NCBI GenBank assembly: GCA_964544295.1
Contig: CAZJBJ010000001.1
Location: 1-64,000 of the forward strand
Source: JAENVU01 sp964544295
GTDB lineage: Bacteria > Actinomycetota > Acidimicrobiia > IMCC26256 > JAENVU01
Reading direction: 5' to 3'
Length of the DNA: 64,000 bases
Below are positions 8,604-17,074 of this stretch, piece after piece; within the stretch, counting starts at the first letter, position 1, and every line of letters starts with the position of its first letter. The notes beneath the pieces were generated by a model, which was given only the letters and a program-made list of their open reading frames with translations, ran no database searches and was not told where the DNA came from. Position numbers and translations under genes: made by a program.

Positions 8604-8758
8604 CGGACGGGAACTGCGACGGGACCACGCGGCGCCGAGGAATGACGAGGCACGGGTCAGCAAGGGAATCCAGTCTTCCAGCTCGGAGACATCACAACGG
8701 GTATCGACCAGTTTCGTCGTTCCCTGAGCTTCCCGGAGTGCGGAACCTGACCGACCTC

Positions 8759-9376
8759 TCAGGTCCGAATCGCCCGCCCGCACGACATCGTGGTCAGGAT
8801 TTTCGGTCCTTGGAGGACGAATCGGTCGACCGACTCGACCTGCAATCCGGCCCGCTCCGCCAACTCGGCCGGGTCGCGGGTGAGGTGACATCCGCCACCG
8901 ATCCGACGCTGGATGGGTTCGAACCGTCGTTGTCGAGCCTGGATCCTGGGGTCGTCGCTGCGACCGTGTTCGACGAAGTGGAGCGCACCACCCGGGCGCA
9001 GGACCCGCACGATCTCGCCCATCGCGGCGTCGATGTCGGGGATCGTGCAGAGGGTGAACGTCGACAGCACCGCGTCGGCGCCCGCCGTCTCGACGGGGAG
9101 CGATGCGCCGTCGAGACCGACGAACTCGATGGGCGGATGCGCGATGTCCGCCATGCGGCGCTCGGCCATCTCCCGCGCCCGGGCCGACGGCTCGACGGCC
9201 AGGACCCGCTCGACCTCGGCGGGATACAGGCCGACGTTGGGTCCGGACCCGAAACCGATCTCGACGACGGTGCCGTGCAATCCGGCCAATGCCGGTCGCC
9301 GGACCGGGATCATCTGCTTCCCACCGCAGGTGAGCTCGACGATGTGGGGCAGGACGTGCTCGGTGTACCAGCTCAT
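8759..9376 (-). CDS. Class I SAM-dependent methyltransferase
   Basis: 205 residues. The SAM-binding motif I is VVEIGFGSGPNVGLYP (about 37-52), motif II includes LAVEPS, and the post-motif region has VLSTFTLCTIPD and VRVLRPGGALHFVEHG, typical of the UbiE/Methyltransf_11 group. The start ATG overlaps the stop of the cyclic-nucleotide-binding gene by four bases (ATGA), so the two are translationally coupled. The methyl acceptor is unknown; a small lipid or quinone-like molecule is plausible. Confidence 0.9.
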   Translation of the reverse strand: MSWYTEHVLPHIVELTCGGKQMIPVRRPALAGLHGTVVEIGFGSGPNVGLYPAEVERVLAVEPSARAREMAERRMADIAHPPIEFVGLDGASLPVETAGADAVLSTFTLCTIPDIDAAMGEIVRVLRPGGALHFVEHGRSDDPRIQARQRRFEPIQRRIGGGCHLTRDPAELAERAGLQVESVDRFVLQGPKILTTMSCGRAIRT

Positions 9377-9795
9377 ACCACCAAGGACTTCTCGGCGGCT
9401 CGCACGCGCGCACTCAGGCTGGCGAGCAACTTCACGGCCAATGCGGGATGCTGCTTCACCAGGGTACGGAAGTTGAACTCCGCGATCGACCAGGTGTCGA
9501 GCGGACTGGTGGCAACCACCGACGCGGATCGAGGTTGACCATCGAGCACTGCCAGTTCGCCGAAGTACGAGCCCGGGCCGAGGGTGATACGGGTGCGCCC
9601 GGCCGTCTGCACCGTCGCCGTCCCCGACTGGATCACGAAGAAGCGCCCGCCCAGCGAGCCTTCCTCGACGACCGTCGCACCTTCGCGGAACGTCACCCGC
9701 TTGGCCACTGCCGCGATGCGACGGCGCTCCCGGTCCGACAACGTCGAGAACAGTGGCACCTCGGCGAGCAAGTCCACATCACAGCGGTCGACCAT
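9373..9795 (-). CDS. Cyclic nucleotide-binding domain protein
   Basis: 140 residues made almost entirely of one cNMP-binding domain: VPLFSTLSDRERRRIAAVAKRVTFREGATVVEEGSLG at the start and the phosphate-binding cassette YFGELAVLDGQPRSASVVA (about 86-104), including the conserved Gly-Glu and Arg. No helix-turn-helix follows, so it is a stand-alone sensor rather than a CRP-type regulator. The start at 9795 is supported by gaggag eight bases upstream. It is coupled by a 4-bp overlap to the methyltransferase. The adenylate cyclase at 48541-49641 could supply its ligand, but that link is inference. Confidence 0.9.
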   Translation of the reverse strand: MVDRCDVDLLAEVPLFSTLSDRERRRIAAVAKRVTFREGATVVEEGSLGGRFFVIQSGTATVQTAGRTRITLGPGSYFGELAVLDGQPRSASVVATSPLDTWSIAEFNFRTLVKQHPALAVKLLASLSARVRAAEKSLVV

Positions 9796-9858
9796 CGCGC
9801 CACTCCTCGGATCGTCTGCGACCTGGCTGCCGACGAGCCACGCCATCTCGGGAGTGTC

Positions 9859-9864
9859 TAGTTT
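9859..9864 (+). promoter_or_regulatory. Putative -10 element of the kinase-DUF6285 gene
   Basis: TAGTTT, six bases before ATG 9871, in the divergent region with the cNMP-binding gene. There is no Shine-Dalgarno, so a leaderless transcript is expected. Confidence 0.5.
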
Positions 9865-9870
9865 GACGCC

Positions 9871-11256
9871 ATGCCCGCTGTCGACGCCCCTCTGCTCGCG
9901 GCCGCGTGCCGGCGTCACCTCGACGACGAGGTTGCGGTCCACGACCTGCGGCGACTCTCGGGCGGGGCGTCCCGTGAGACCTGGGCCTTCACCGCGGTCA
10001 GCGCCCGCAACGGCGAACACCGTCTCGTGCTCCGGCGCGATCCGGGCGCGACCATCGGCTCCACCGACCGTTCGACCGAGTTCGAACTCCTCCGAGCGGC
10101 CGGCGCCGGCGGCGTCGCCGTACCCCGAGTGCGCTTCCTGCTCGAGGAGGCCGACGGCCTGGGATCCGGGTTCGTCATGGATCACATCGAGGGGGAGACC
10201 ATCCCCCGCAAGATCCTGCGCGACGACGAGTACGCGACCGCCCGGGCGAACCTCACCGCCCAGTGTGCCCAAGCCGCGGCCGCGATCCACGCGCTCCCCC
10301 TCGACACGCTGCCCCGCCTGGCACGGCAGGACGCGCCCGGCCAGATCGAGCAGTTCCAGGGAGTGCTCGACGCCCTGGGAGAGCCCCACCCCGCGTTCGA
10401 ACTCGGATTGCGCTGGCTGCGCGCCCACGCCTCGGCGTTGCCGCCGACGCCACTCACGCTCGTCCACGGCGACTTCCGCAACGGCAACTTCATCGTCGGC
10501 GACGACGGCCTGCGCTCCGTGCTCGACTGGGAACTCGCCCACCTCGGCGATCCGGTCGAGGACCTCGGCTGGCTCTGTGTGAAGTCCTGGCGGTTCGGGA
10601 ACGTCGATCGACCGGTCGGCGGCTTCGGCCACGTCGACGAACTCCTCGCGGGGTACGCCACCGCCGGCGGTCGCGAGGTGACCCCCGAGCACCTCCGGTA
10701 CTGGGAGGTGTTCGGCACGCTGAAGTGGGGCGTCATCTGCGAGATGCAGGCGTTCTCGCACCTCCAGGGCCTGGTGCGTTCGGTCGAACTCGCGGCGCTC
10801 GGCCGACGCATCGCCGAGATGGAGTGGGACCTCCTCGACCTCATCGATCCGGAGCCGCCGTCGCCCGCGCCCGAGTCGGAACCGGTCGACCCGCCGACGA
10901 TGCACGATCGACCGACGGCCGTCGAACTGCTCGAGTCCGTCCGCGAGTACCTCGAACGGGACGTGATGACCGGGGAAGGGCGGGTCGCGTTCCACGCCCG
11001 AGTCGCGGCCAAGGTGCTGGCGACCGTGGAACGCGAACTCCGGGCGGGACCGGGCCAGTACGCCTCCGAGCATGCACGACTCCGCGACCTCCTCGGTGAC
11101 GACGGAACCGTTCGCGACCAGACGATCGAACTCGCGCGGCGGATACGCGCCGGCGAGTTCGACGATCGGAACCGAGAAGTCCTCGACTCGGTGCGGGCTT
11201 CGGTACGGTCCAAGCTCGCGGTCAGCAACCCCGACTACACCATCTCCGGCGGATAG
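9871..11256 (+). CDS. APH-family phosphotransferase fused to a DUF6285 domain
   Basis: 461 residues. Residues 1-~330 form an aminoglycoside-phosphotransferase/ACAD10-like kinase: LVHGDFRNGNFIVG contains the Brenner HGDxxxxN catalytic loop, and SVLDWELAHLGDPVEDLGW supplies the metal-binding DW(E) motif. Residues ~345-461 (from HDRPTAVELLESVREYLERDV) match the small domain known as DUF6285, which I recall as often a separate neighbour of such kinases. ACAD10-like kinases act on 4-hydroxyacyl-CoAs, so a role in hydroxy-acid catabolism is reasonable. No stop or internal ribosome site separates the halves. It ends nine bases before xthA. Confidence 0.9.
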   Translation: MPAVDAPLLAAACRRHLDDEVAVHDLRRLSGGASRETWAFTAVSARNGEHRLVLRRDPGATIGSTDRSTEFELLRAAGAGGVAVPRVRFLLEEADGLGSGFVMDHIEGETIPRKILRDDEYATARANLTAQCAQAAAAIHALPLDTLPRLARQDAPGQIEQFQGVLDALGEPHPAFELGLRWLRAHASALPPTPLTLVHGDFRNGNFIVGDDGLRSVLDWELAHLGDPVEDLGWLCVKSWRFGNVDRPVGGFGHVDELLAGYATAGGREVTPEHLRYWEVFGTLKWGVICEMQAFSHLQGLVRSVELAALGRRIAEMEWDLLDLIDPEPPSPAPESEPVDPPTMHDRPTAVELLESVREYLERDVMTGEGRVAFHARVAAKVLATVERELRAGPGQYASEHARLRDLLGDDGTVRDQTIELARRIRAGEFDDRNREVLDSVRASVRSKLAVSNPDYTISGG

Positions 11257-11265
11257 GAACACGTC

Positions 11266-12045
11266 GTGCGCATCGCCACCTGGAACGTGAACTCACTGAA
11301 GGCGCGCCTGGAGCGGGTCGAGGAATGGCTCGACTACGCCCAGCCCGACGTGCTGTGTCTGCAGGAGACCAAGCTCGCCGACAAGGCGTTCCCGGCGATG
11401 GCGTTCTCCGCGCTCGGGTACGAGAGCGTCCATCACGGCCAAGGCCAGTGGAACGGCGTCGCGATCCTGTCGAGAGTCGGGATCGAGGACCCCCAGAACG
11501 GTTTCGGTCCCGACGTCGTCGACCCGTACGAGGGCGACGCCCGGATGTTGGCCGCCACCTGTGGCGGGATCCGCATCGTGAGCGTCTACGTGCCGAACGG
11601 GCGGGAGGTCCCGAGCGAGTTCTACGACCGCAAGCTCGCCTGGTTCGAGCGACTGGCCGAGTGGCTCGACACCCATCACTCCCCGACGGATCCGATCATC
11701 GTCACCGGCGATTTCAACGTCGCGCCCGAAGACCGCGACGTCTGGTCACCGAAGGCGTTCGTCGGCTCGACCCACGTCACCGAACCCGAGCGCGCCGCGG
11801 TCCGTCGCCTCGAGGAATGGGGACTGGTCGACGCGTTCCGCAAGATCTACGACACACCGAATCTCTACAGCTACTGGGACTACCGCCGCGGCGACTTCCA
11901 CCAGGGGCGGGGCATGCGCATCGACCTGGTGTTGGCCAGCACGCCAGTGGCCGATCGGGTCACGTGGGCGCTGGTCGACCGAAATGCCCGGAAAGGCAAG
12001 CAACCGTCAGACCACGCACCCGTCGTGGTGGATCTCGCCGACTGA
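11266..12045 (+). CDS. xthA: Exodeoxyribonuclease III
   Basis: 259 residues, standard length. The EEP-fold motifs are complete: TWNVNSLKAR (N7), LQETK (E34 metal ligand), VYVPNG, TGDFNVAPEDRDV (Asp/Asn catalytic pair) and SDHAPVVVDL at the end (Asp-His). It cleaves at abasic sites and removes 3' blocks in base-excision repair. The start is GTG 11266 with an upstream ggatagg. It follows the kinase gene closely and may be co-transcribed, without an obvious functional link. Confidence 0.96.
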   Translation: MRIATWNVNSLKARLERVEEWLDYAQPDVLCLQETKLADKAFPAMAFSALGYESVHHGQGQWNGVAILSRVGIEDPQNGFGPDVVDPYEGDARMLAATCGGIRIVSVYVPNGREVPSEFYDRKLAWFERLAEWLDTHHSPTDPIIVTGDFNVAPEDRDVWSPKAFVGSTHVTEPERAAVRRLEEWGLVDAFRKIYDTPNLYSYWDYRRGDFHQGRGMRIDLVLASTPVADRVTWALVDRNARKGKQPSDHAPVVVDLAD

Positions 12046-12071
12046 CGCGTCGGCACCACGACCGGGACGTA

Positions 12072-12077
12072 TAGCGT
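12072..12077 (+). promoter_or_regulatory. Putative -10 element of the small membrane protein gene
   Basis: TAGCGT (overlapping TATAGC at 12070) lies eight bases before ATG 12086. No ribosome site is present, so a leaderless start is likely. Confidence 0.4.
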
Positions 12078-12085
12078 TCCGCCTC

Positions 12086-12538
12086 ATGACCGACACTCCA
12101 ACTCAGGATCCGAGCCCGACCACGTCGTCGTCGACTCGAACCATCGTCATCGCGATCATCGCCGTCATCGTCTTGGCGGGTGGCGCCTTCGCCGCCTACA
12201 AGCTCACTCGTTCCAAGGACGCAGGCGACCCGCCGTTCACCGTCGCGCACGAGATCCGCAAGGCGATCGAAGACGGCAACACCGCCACGATCACCAAGCT
12301 CTCGACGGCAAAGGGCAAAGTCGCCGTGCTGAAGATCAAGCCCGACGAGGTCTCCGGCCTCACCTGGGGTGGCTGCAAGCGGACGCTCGGCGCCGCGGCC
12401 GCCTCACAGGTCTGCGTCTGGACGCGCCCGGGCGGGCAGGTGGCGTTCATCCTGACCGCACCCGACAAGAAGTGGGTCGTCGACGACGTCCAGGTCGGTC
12501 CGGCCGGCCTGCCGCCGGCGACCACGGCCACGACCTGA
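12086..12538 (+). CDS. Single-pass membrane protein with small exported domain
   Basis: 150 residues: a Thr/Ser/Pro-rich cytoplasmic start, one strong membrane helix (about 19-39, IVIAIIAVIVLAGGAFAAY), then an external domain with two cysteines (GGCKRTLG and SQVCVWTRP) in a beta-rich context ending KKWVVDDVQVG. The layout resembles small lipoprotein-like or DUF4878-like domains, but no family is claimed. ATG 12086 is chosen over the longer open frame because the upstream part lies inside xthA. The gene is followed by a strong hairpin. Confidence 0.75.
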   Translation: MTDTPTQDPSPTTSSSTRTIVIAIIAVIVLAGGAFAAYKLTRSKDAGDPPFTVAHEIRKAIEDGNTATITKLSTAKGKVAVLKIKPDEVSGLTWGGCKRTLGAAAASQVCVWTRPGGQVAFILTAPDKKWVVDDVQVGPAGLPPATTATT

Positions 12539-12550
12539 TCCCTCCCACCC

Positions 12551-12596
12551 CGGACGCGATGAAGGCGGCGCCGAGGCGCCGCCTTCATCATGTCCG
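12551..12596. terminator. Strong bidirectional terminator hairpin
   Basis: A perfect inverted repeat: arm 12558-12572 (gatgaaggcggcgcc) pairs with 12575-12589, extended by cggac/gtccg (12551-12555 with 12592-12596) across a small internal loop. It sits between two convergent genes (ending 12538 and 12620), so it probably serves both strands. No T-run is needed for the assignment but none is strong. Confidence 0.8.
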
Positions 12597-12619
12597 GGCA
12601 CCCGCGGGTGCGTGAGCGA

Positions 12620-13579
12620 TCAGCCCTTGCGAGCCTTGATCGCCTCGATGAGCTTCGGCACGACCTTGTGCACATCACCGACGATGCCGAGATCGGCGAC
12701 CGAGAAGATCGGCGCTTCGGCGTCCTTGTTGATGGCGATGATGTTGTCCGAGCCCTTCATGCCCACCATGTGCTGGGTCGCGCCGCTGATGCCGAGGGCG
12801 AGGTAGACCTTCGGCTTCACCGTCTTGCCGGTCTGGCCGACCTGCTTCGAGTACGGCACCCACCCGGCGTCCACGATGGCGCGGGAGGCACCCGACGCTC
12901 CACCGAGCAGCTTGGCGAGGTCGTCGACGAGCGGGTCGAAATTCTCGGCCGCACCGATGCCCCGACCACCCGAGACGACGATCGCCGACTCTTCCAGCTT
13001 CGGACCCTCGCGCTCCTCGACGTGCGTCTCGAGCACCTTGGCCTCCGCCGCCCGGCCCGCGTCCGGGGTCGCGACGTCGACGATCTCGGCTGCGGCCGCT
13101 CCGCCCGGCTCGGCCGCGAACGACTTCGGTCGGATGGCGGCGAGGCACGGCTTCGCACCGTCGAACTTCGTGTCGACGAGCGTGTTCCCGCCGAAGATGG
13201 CCGACCGGACCGTGACCGTGTCGCCGTCGACCGTGAGACCGACGCCGTTGGTGAGCACGGTGCGGTCGAGCTTGACCGACAGGCGGGCGATGGCGTCCCG
13301 GCCGTCGTAGGTCTGCGCGAACAGGATCAGGTCCGGGGCCTCGGCCTCGACCAGACCGGCGATCGCCGCCGCCCCCATGACCCCGGCGAGGCTGCCACCG
13401 GCGTCGACCGCGAACACCTTCGCCACACCGTGTTCGCCGAGCGCCGGCGCGACCGCCGCCGCGTTGGTGCCGACGTAGACCGCCTCGACGGTGCCGAACT
13501 CCCGAGCCTTGGTGACCAGCTCGAGCGTGGCCGTCGTCGGTGCGTCACCCTCGGATTCTGCGTATACCCAGATCTTCAT
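12620..13579 (-). CDS. etfA: Electron transfer flavoprotein alpha subunit
   Basis: 319 residues. ATG 13579 has a good ribosome site (aggggagcagacac). The N-terminal domain begins MKIWVYAE. The C-terminal FAD domain shows VVSGGRGIGAAENFDPL, GASRAIVDAGWVPYSKQVGQTGKTVKP and GISGATQHMVGMKGSDNIIAINKD, the defining ETF-alpha motifs. With EtfB it accepts electrons from acyl-CoA dehydrogenases and passes them to the membrane via ETF:quinone oxidoreductase. It lies 19 bases downstream of etfB in a two-gene operon. Confidence 0.97.
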   Translation of the reverse strand: MKIWVYAESEGDAPTTATLELVTKAREFGTVEAVYVGTNAAAVAPALGEHGVAKVFAVDAGGSLAGVMGAAAIAGLVEAEAPDLILFAQTYDGRDAIARLSVKLDRTVLTNGVGLTVDGDTVTVRSAIFGGNTLVDTKFDGAKPCLAAIRPKSFAAEPGGAAAAEIVDVATPDAGRAAEAKVLETHVEEREGPKLEESAIVVSGGRGIGAAENFDPLVDDLAKLLGGASGASRAIVDAGWVPYSKQVGQTGKTVKPKVYLALGISGATQHMVGMKGSDNIIAINKDAEAPIFSVADLGIVGDVHKVVPKLIEAIKARKG

Positions 13580-13598
13580 CGTGTCTGCTCCCCTACTC

Positions 13599-14369
13599 TC
13601 AGATGACCTTGAGACCGTCGAGGAACTCGACAACCTTCTGGAATGCTTCGCCGTCGTCTTCGATCTTCTCGCCCGCTTCACGGGCGGGGGCCGCAGCCAC
13701 CGACGTGATGGTCTGACCAGCGGCGAGCGCGTCGCCGCTCAGGCCGAGATCGCCCGTGGTGACCTGGTCGACCGGCTTCGACTTCGCCGCCATGATCCCC
13801 TTGAACGACGGGTAGCGCGGCTCGACCACACCGGCGGTCACGCTGACCACGGCCGGCAGCGACGCCTCGACGACGTCGTAGCCCGCTTCGGTCTGACGCT
13901 GGATCTTCGCCGTGCCGCCTTCGAGGTGCACTTCCTTGGCGAAGGTGAGCGACGGCCACCCGAGCAGTTCGGCCATCGCCGCGGGGATCGTGCCCGTGTA
14001 CCCGTCGGTCGATTCGGTGGCGGTGAGGACCAGATCGACCTCACCGGCGCGCTCGACGCACTTGGCGAGGACCTTCGCCGTGGTCAGCGCGTCGGCGCCG
14101 GCGAGCGCGTCGTCCGAGACGAGGATCGCCTTGGCCGCACCCATCGCCAGCGCGGTGCGCAGGCCCGAGACCTCGCCGTTCGGTGCCATCGAGATCAACG
14201 TGACCTCGCCACCACCGGCCTTGTCGACGAGCTGCAGCGCCATTTCCACGCCGTAGCTGTCGGATTCGTCGAGGATCAGCTTGCCCTCACGCTTCAGCGT
14301 GTGGTCGCTGTCGAGTTCGCCCGGTACCGCCGGGTCGGGAATCTGCTTCACGCAGACGACGACGTTCAT
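13599..14369 (-). CDS. etfB: Electron transfer flavoprotein beta subunit
   Basis: 256 residues, starting MNVVVCVKQIPDP and containing SDSYGVEMALQL, VDLVLTATESTDGYTGTIPAAMAELLGWPSLTFAKEV and the recognition-loop region near LPAVVSVTAGVVEPRYPSFKGIMAAKSK, all typical of ETF-beta (AMP-binding subunit). It carries electrons for beta-oxidation dehydrogenases such as the acyl-CoA dehydrogenase at 49675-50949. ggagcgtccagt before ATG 14369 is a ribosome site. It is the first gene of the etfBA operon. Confidence 0.97.
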   Translation of the reverse strand: MNVVVCVKQIPDPAVPGELDSDHTLKREGKLILDESDSYGVEMALQLVDKAGGGEVTLISMAPNGEVSGLRTALAMGAAKAILVSDDALAGADALTTAKVLAKCVERAGEVDLVLTATESTDGYTGTIPAAMAELLGWPSLTFAKEVHLEGGTAKIQRQTEAGYDVVEASLPAVVSVTAGVVEPRYPSFKGIMAAKSKPVDQVTTGDLGLSGDALAAGQTITSVAAAPAREAGEKIEDDGEAFQKVVEFLDGLKVI

Positions 14370-14554
14370 ACTGGACGCTCCCAGAGACTGGACGGGACCC
14401 GCCGGGAGATCGGCGGTCCATCGGATTTCGGCCCCGATTCTGGCGTCCCATTACTGCGCATGTCGAAGCGGGGAGGAACCTCACCGCGAATCCCTCGAAA
14501 CGTGACGGTTCCCGGAGCCGAGCCAGTGCCGGATCGCACCGACGACCGAGCGGA

Positions 14555-14560
14555 TATTTT
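14555..14560 (+). promoter_or_regulatory. Putative -10 element of the geranylgeranyl-reductase-like gene
   Basis: TATTTT with six bases to ATG 14567, in the divergent region 14370-14566 shared with etfBA. No Shine-Dalgarno and no consensus -35 are seen. The rest of the 197-base spacer has no gene. Confidence 0.5.
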
Positions 14561-14566
14561 GCGGAC

Positions 14567-15796
14567 ATGCCGTTGTCGCCCGACGTCGACCTGCTGGTGA
14601 TCGGCGCGGGTCCGGCGGGTACAGCGGCGGCGATCACCGCCCGGCGGGCCGGCCGATCGGTCCTCGTGATCGATCGGGCCGAGTTCCCCCGGGACAAGAC
14701 CTGCGGCGACGGCCTGACCACGAACGGGCTCCGACTGCTCGAAACCCTCGACGTCCCGCTCGCCGCGCTGCACGCTTCGGCGCCGGTGCGCACCGTCATG
14801 ATCATGGCGCCGTCGGGTCGAGAGATCCGCCTGCCGCTGCCGAGGACCGGTGAACACGCGCGGGTGATCCGCCGCATCGACCTCGATGCCGTGCTCGTCG
14901 ACCATGCGCGCGCCGCCGGCGCCGAGGTGCGAGAACGCTCCGAACTCACCGAGCTGAAGAGTCACCCCGACGGCGTCGAGGCCACGCTGGCCGACGGTCG
15001 GGTGGTAACCGCCCCGTTCGCGGTCGCGGCCGACGGCACCTACTCGACGGCGCGGAAGCTGCTCGGTGGTGACGTCGAACCGGTACGCGGCGAGTGGTCC
15101 GCATTCCGGCAGTACTTCGCCGAGGTCAACGACGACCGACTCTGGGTGATCTTCGAGCGCGACCTACTCCCCGGCTACGCCTGGGTGTTCCCGCTGCCCG
15201 ACGGTCGGGCCAACGTCGGCCTGGCGATGGTGCGCGGCCCGGGCGTGACCGGCAAGACGCTGGCGGCCGCATGGCGCGGCCTGCTCGACCGCCCGTCACT
15301 CCGCCGGGTGCTCGGTCCCCTCGCGACCCCCGAAGGTCCGCATCGCGCCTGGCCGATCCCGAGCCGCCTCGATCCCGGTCGACTCGCACACGGTCGCGTC
15401 TTGTTCGCGGGCGACGCCGCGGGCGTGGTCGATCCGCTGACCGGGGAAGGCATCGCCCAGGCGCTCGAGACCGGGATCCTCGCGGCGCGGGCGATCACCC
15501 ACGTGCCCGACCCGCCCGTCGGCCACCGATCGTTGTTCGACCCCGGGTCGATCGCGACGCGCTACCGCACCGATGTCCGCCGCGCCCTCGGCCGGGACCT
15601 CTCGTTCGCGCAACGGCTGCAACGGGGCTTGGCGAGGCCCGGATCCGCCGACCGGGTGCTCGGCCTCGTCGACACCAACGCCTGGACCCGCCGCAACTTC
15701 GCCCGCTGGATGTTCGAGGACTACCCCCGGGCGCAGCTGCTCACCCCCGACCGCTGGCACCGCCACATGTTCACGCCCCCCACCCCCTACCCCTGA
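14567..15796 (+). CDS. Geranylgeranyl-reductase-family FAD-dependent oxidoreductase
   Basis: 409 residues. It has an N-terminal Rossmann motif VIGAGPAGTAAAITARRAGRSV (from residue 11), the CGDGLTTNGL segment characteristic of geranylgeranyl reductases and FixC-like enzymes, and the second FAD motif LFAGDAAGVVDPLTGEGIAQALETG. These flavoenzymes reduce isoprenoid double bonds (menaquinone side chain, geranylgeranyl lipids). In actinobacteria the usual substrate is menaquinone, so MenJ-like activity is a fair guess. It sits divergently from etfBA, which could share a redox context. Confidence 0.9.
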   Translation: MPLSPDVDLLVIGAGPAGTAAAITARRAGRSVLVIDRAEFPRDKTCGDGLTTNGLRLLETLDVPLAALHASAPVRTVMIMAPSGREIRLPLPRTGEHARVIRRIDLDAVLVDHARAAGAEVRERSELTELKSHPDGVEATLADGRVVTAPFAVAADGTYSTARKLLGGDVEPVRGEWSAFRQYFAEVNDDRLWVIFERDLLPGYAWVFPLPDGRANVGLAMVRGPGVTGKTLAAAWRGLLDRPSLRRVLGPLATPEGPHRAWPIPSRLDPGRLAHGRVLFAGDAAGVVDPLTGEGIAQALETGILAARAITHVPDPPVGHRSLFDPGSIATRYRTDVRRALGRDLSFAQRLQRGLARPGSADRVLGLVDTNAWTRRNFARWMFEDYPRAQLLTPDRWHRHMFTPPTPYP

Positions 15797-15862
15797 CCGT
15801 TCTCGTACACGTCGTGCACGCCAGGGCGTGCCCTCCGCGGGTCGGAATGAGGTCGGGCGGGG

Positions 15863-16918
15863 TCAGACCGCGGTGATCGTCGTGCCGACGGCCGTCGGAT
15901 CGACGATGACCTTGGCGTGGGTGTCGGGGCTCGCCAGCTCGGCGAACGCATCGGGCACCCCGTCGAGGCCGACCGTACCGGTGACGAGCGGTGACGGGTC
16001 GATCTCGCCCTCGGCGAGTTGCCGCAGGGTGTCGCCGAACTCGGCCGGGTCGTAATAGATGACGAACTGGAACTGGAGTTCCTTCGCCACCGCGACGAGC
16101 GGCAGGAACGTGTCCGGCTCCATGCACACCCCGACGACCGTGATGCGGGTCTGGGGCGGGACCGTCCGGCAGATGTCGTCGAGGATGCCGGGGATGCCGA
16201 TGGCCTCGAACACGACGGGGGTCGTGCCCCCGGCGGTGCGGTTCCAACCGTCCATCGCGGTCTCGACGCCGGGGTCGACGACCGCGGTCGCACCCATCGC
16301 CACTGCCAGGTCGCGCCGACGGGGCGAGAAGTCGCTGGCGACGATCGGCGCGATGCCTCGACCCTTCAGCACCGCGATGAGCGCGAGCCCGATCGGACCC
16401 GCACCGAGGACCAACGCACCCTCGCCGTCGGTGATCCCAGACTTGTTCACCGCGTGCACGGCGACCGCGATCGGTTCGGTCAGTGCCGCGATCCTGGGGT
16501 CGAGTCCGTTCGGCACCGGCAGGCACATGCCGGCCGTGAGTTGCATCCGCTCGGCGAATGCACCGACGTAGTTGTTGGAGAAGCCGATGAGCTCGAGACC
16601 GTGCGGCGCGAACGCCATCGGCAGACTCACCGCGATGTCGCCGACCTGGACCGGTGACCCCTCGGTGCCCGGCGCGAGCTCGAGCACCTCACCGCAGAAC
16701 TCGTGACCCATGACGAAATCGGCATCGGGGTCGAACGGGTTCTCCGCGCCGGTCATGCTGGCCAACGCCAACATCGAGTGGGCGTGACGAAGGGTGTGGA
16801 GATCGGATCCGCAGATCCCACACGCCTGGACGCCGAGGAGGACTTCACCGGGGGCGAGGACCGGTTCGGCCACCTCGCCCACGACCATCTGGCCCTTCCG
16901 GGCGATCGCTGCACGCAT
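15863..16918 (-). CDS. Zinc-binding alcohol-dehydrogenase-like protein (MDR superfamily)
   Basis: 351 residues. Catalytic-zinc residues are present in CGICGSDLHTLRH and MGHEFCGEV. The Rossmann nucleotide-binding motif is LVLGAGPIGLALIAVLKGRG. The structural-zinc four-cysteine cluster is absent, as in part of the sorbitol/threonine dehydrogenase branch. The substrate is unknown. ATG 16918 is preferred to ATG 16927 because gagg lies nine bases before it. A long perfect inverted repeat lies 75-126 bases upstream and may control it. Confidence 0.9.
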   Translation of the reverse strand: MRAAIARKGQMVVGEVAEPVLAPGEVLLGVQACGICGSDLHTLRHAHSMLALASMTGAENPFDPDADFVMGHEFCGEVLELAPGTEGSPVQVGDIAVSLPMAFAPHGLELIGFSNNYVGAFAERMQLTAGMCLPVPNGLDPRIAALTEPIAVAVHAVNKSGITDGEGALVLGAGPIGLALIAVLKGRGIAPIVASDFSPRRRDLAVAMGATAVVDPGVETAMDGWNRTAGGTTPVVFEAIGIPGILDDICRTVPPQTRITVVGVCMEPDTFLPLVAVAKELQFQFVIYYDPAEFGDTLRQLAEGEIDPSPLVTGTVGLDGVPDAFAELASPDTHAKVIVDPTAVGTTITAV

Positions 16919-16992
16919 GCCGCGCATCCTCGGGGCTCGCCGACCGGTCCGTCAAACGCACGCCCACCGACTCCCCGCCACGACTCCACGAG

Positions 16993-17044
16993 CGACTTTT
17001 GAACGAAGTTGTACCGCCCCGTGTACAACTTCGTTCAAAAGTCG
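16993..17044. promoter_or_regulatory. Perfect 22-bp-arm inverted repeat (operator or terminator)
   Basis: The arm at 16993-17014 (starting cgacttttgaacgaag, ending ttgtac) is repeated as its exact complement at 17023-17044, with the 8-base spacer cgccccgt. It lies between the end of the ABC/FtsX operon and the start of the zinc dehydrogenase, both on the minus strand. The inner gttgtac...gtacaac half-sites look like a TetR-type operator. A hairpin terminator for the ABC operon is the alternative, but no T-run follows on the minus strand. It is clearly AT-richer than its surroundings. Confidence 0.7.
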
Positions 17045-17074
17045 GAGGGGTTGCGGCGGTGGGTACCTAGGTGT

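Noticed and set aside
8604..9413. N-terminal extension of the phytanoyl-CoA dioxygenase frame
   Set aside because: Antisense-like composition, same-strand overlap with the methyltransferase in another frame, and no PhyH homology there.
9373..11262. Very long minus-strand open frame over the kinase-DUF6285 gene
   Set aside because: Only the first 423 bases (to 9795) encode a recognisable domain with its own ribosome site; the rest is an antisense shadow typical of high-GC DNA.
16993..17044. Insertion-sequence terminal repeats
   Set aside because: The arms are separated by only 8 bases with no transposase or target duplication between them.
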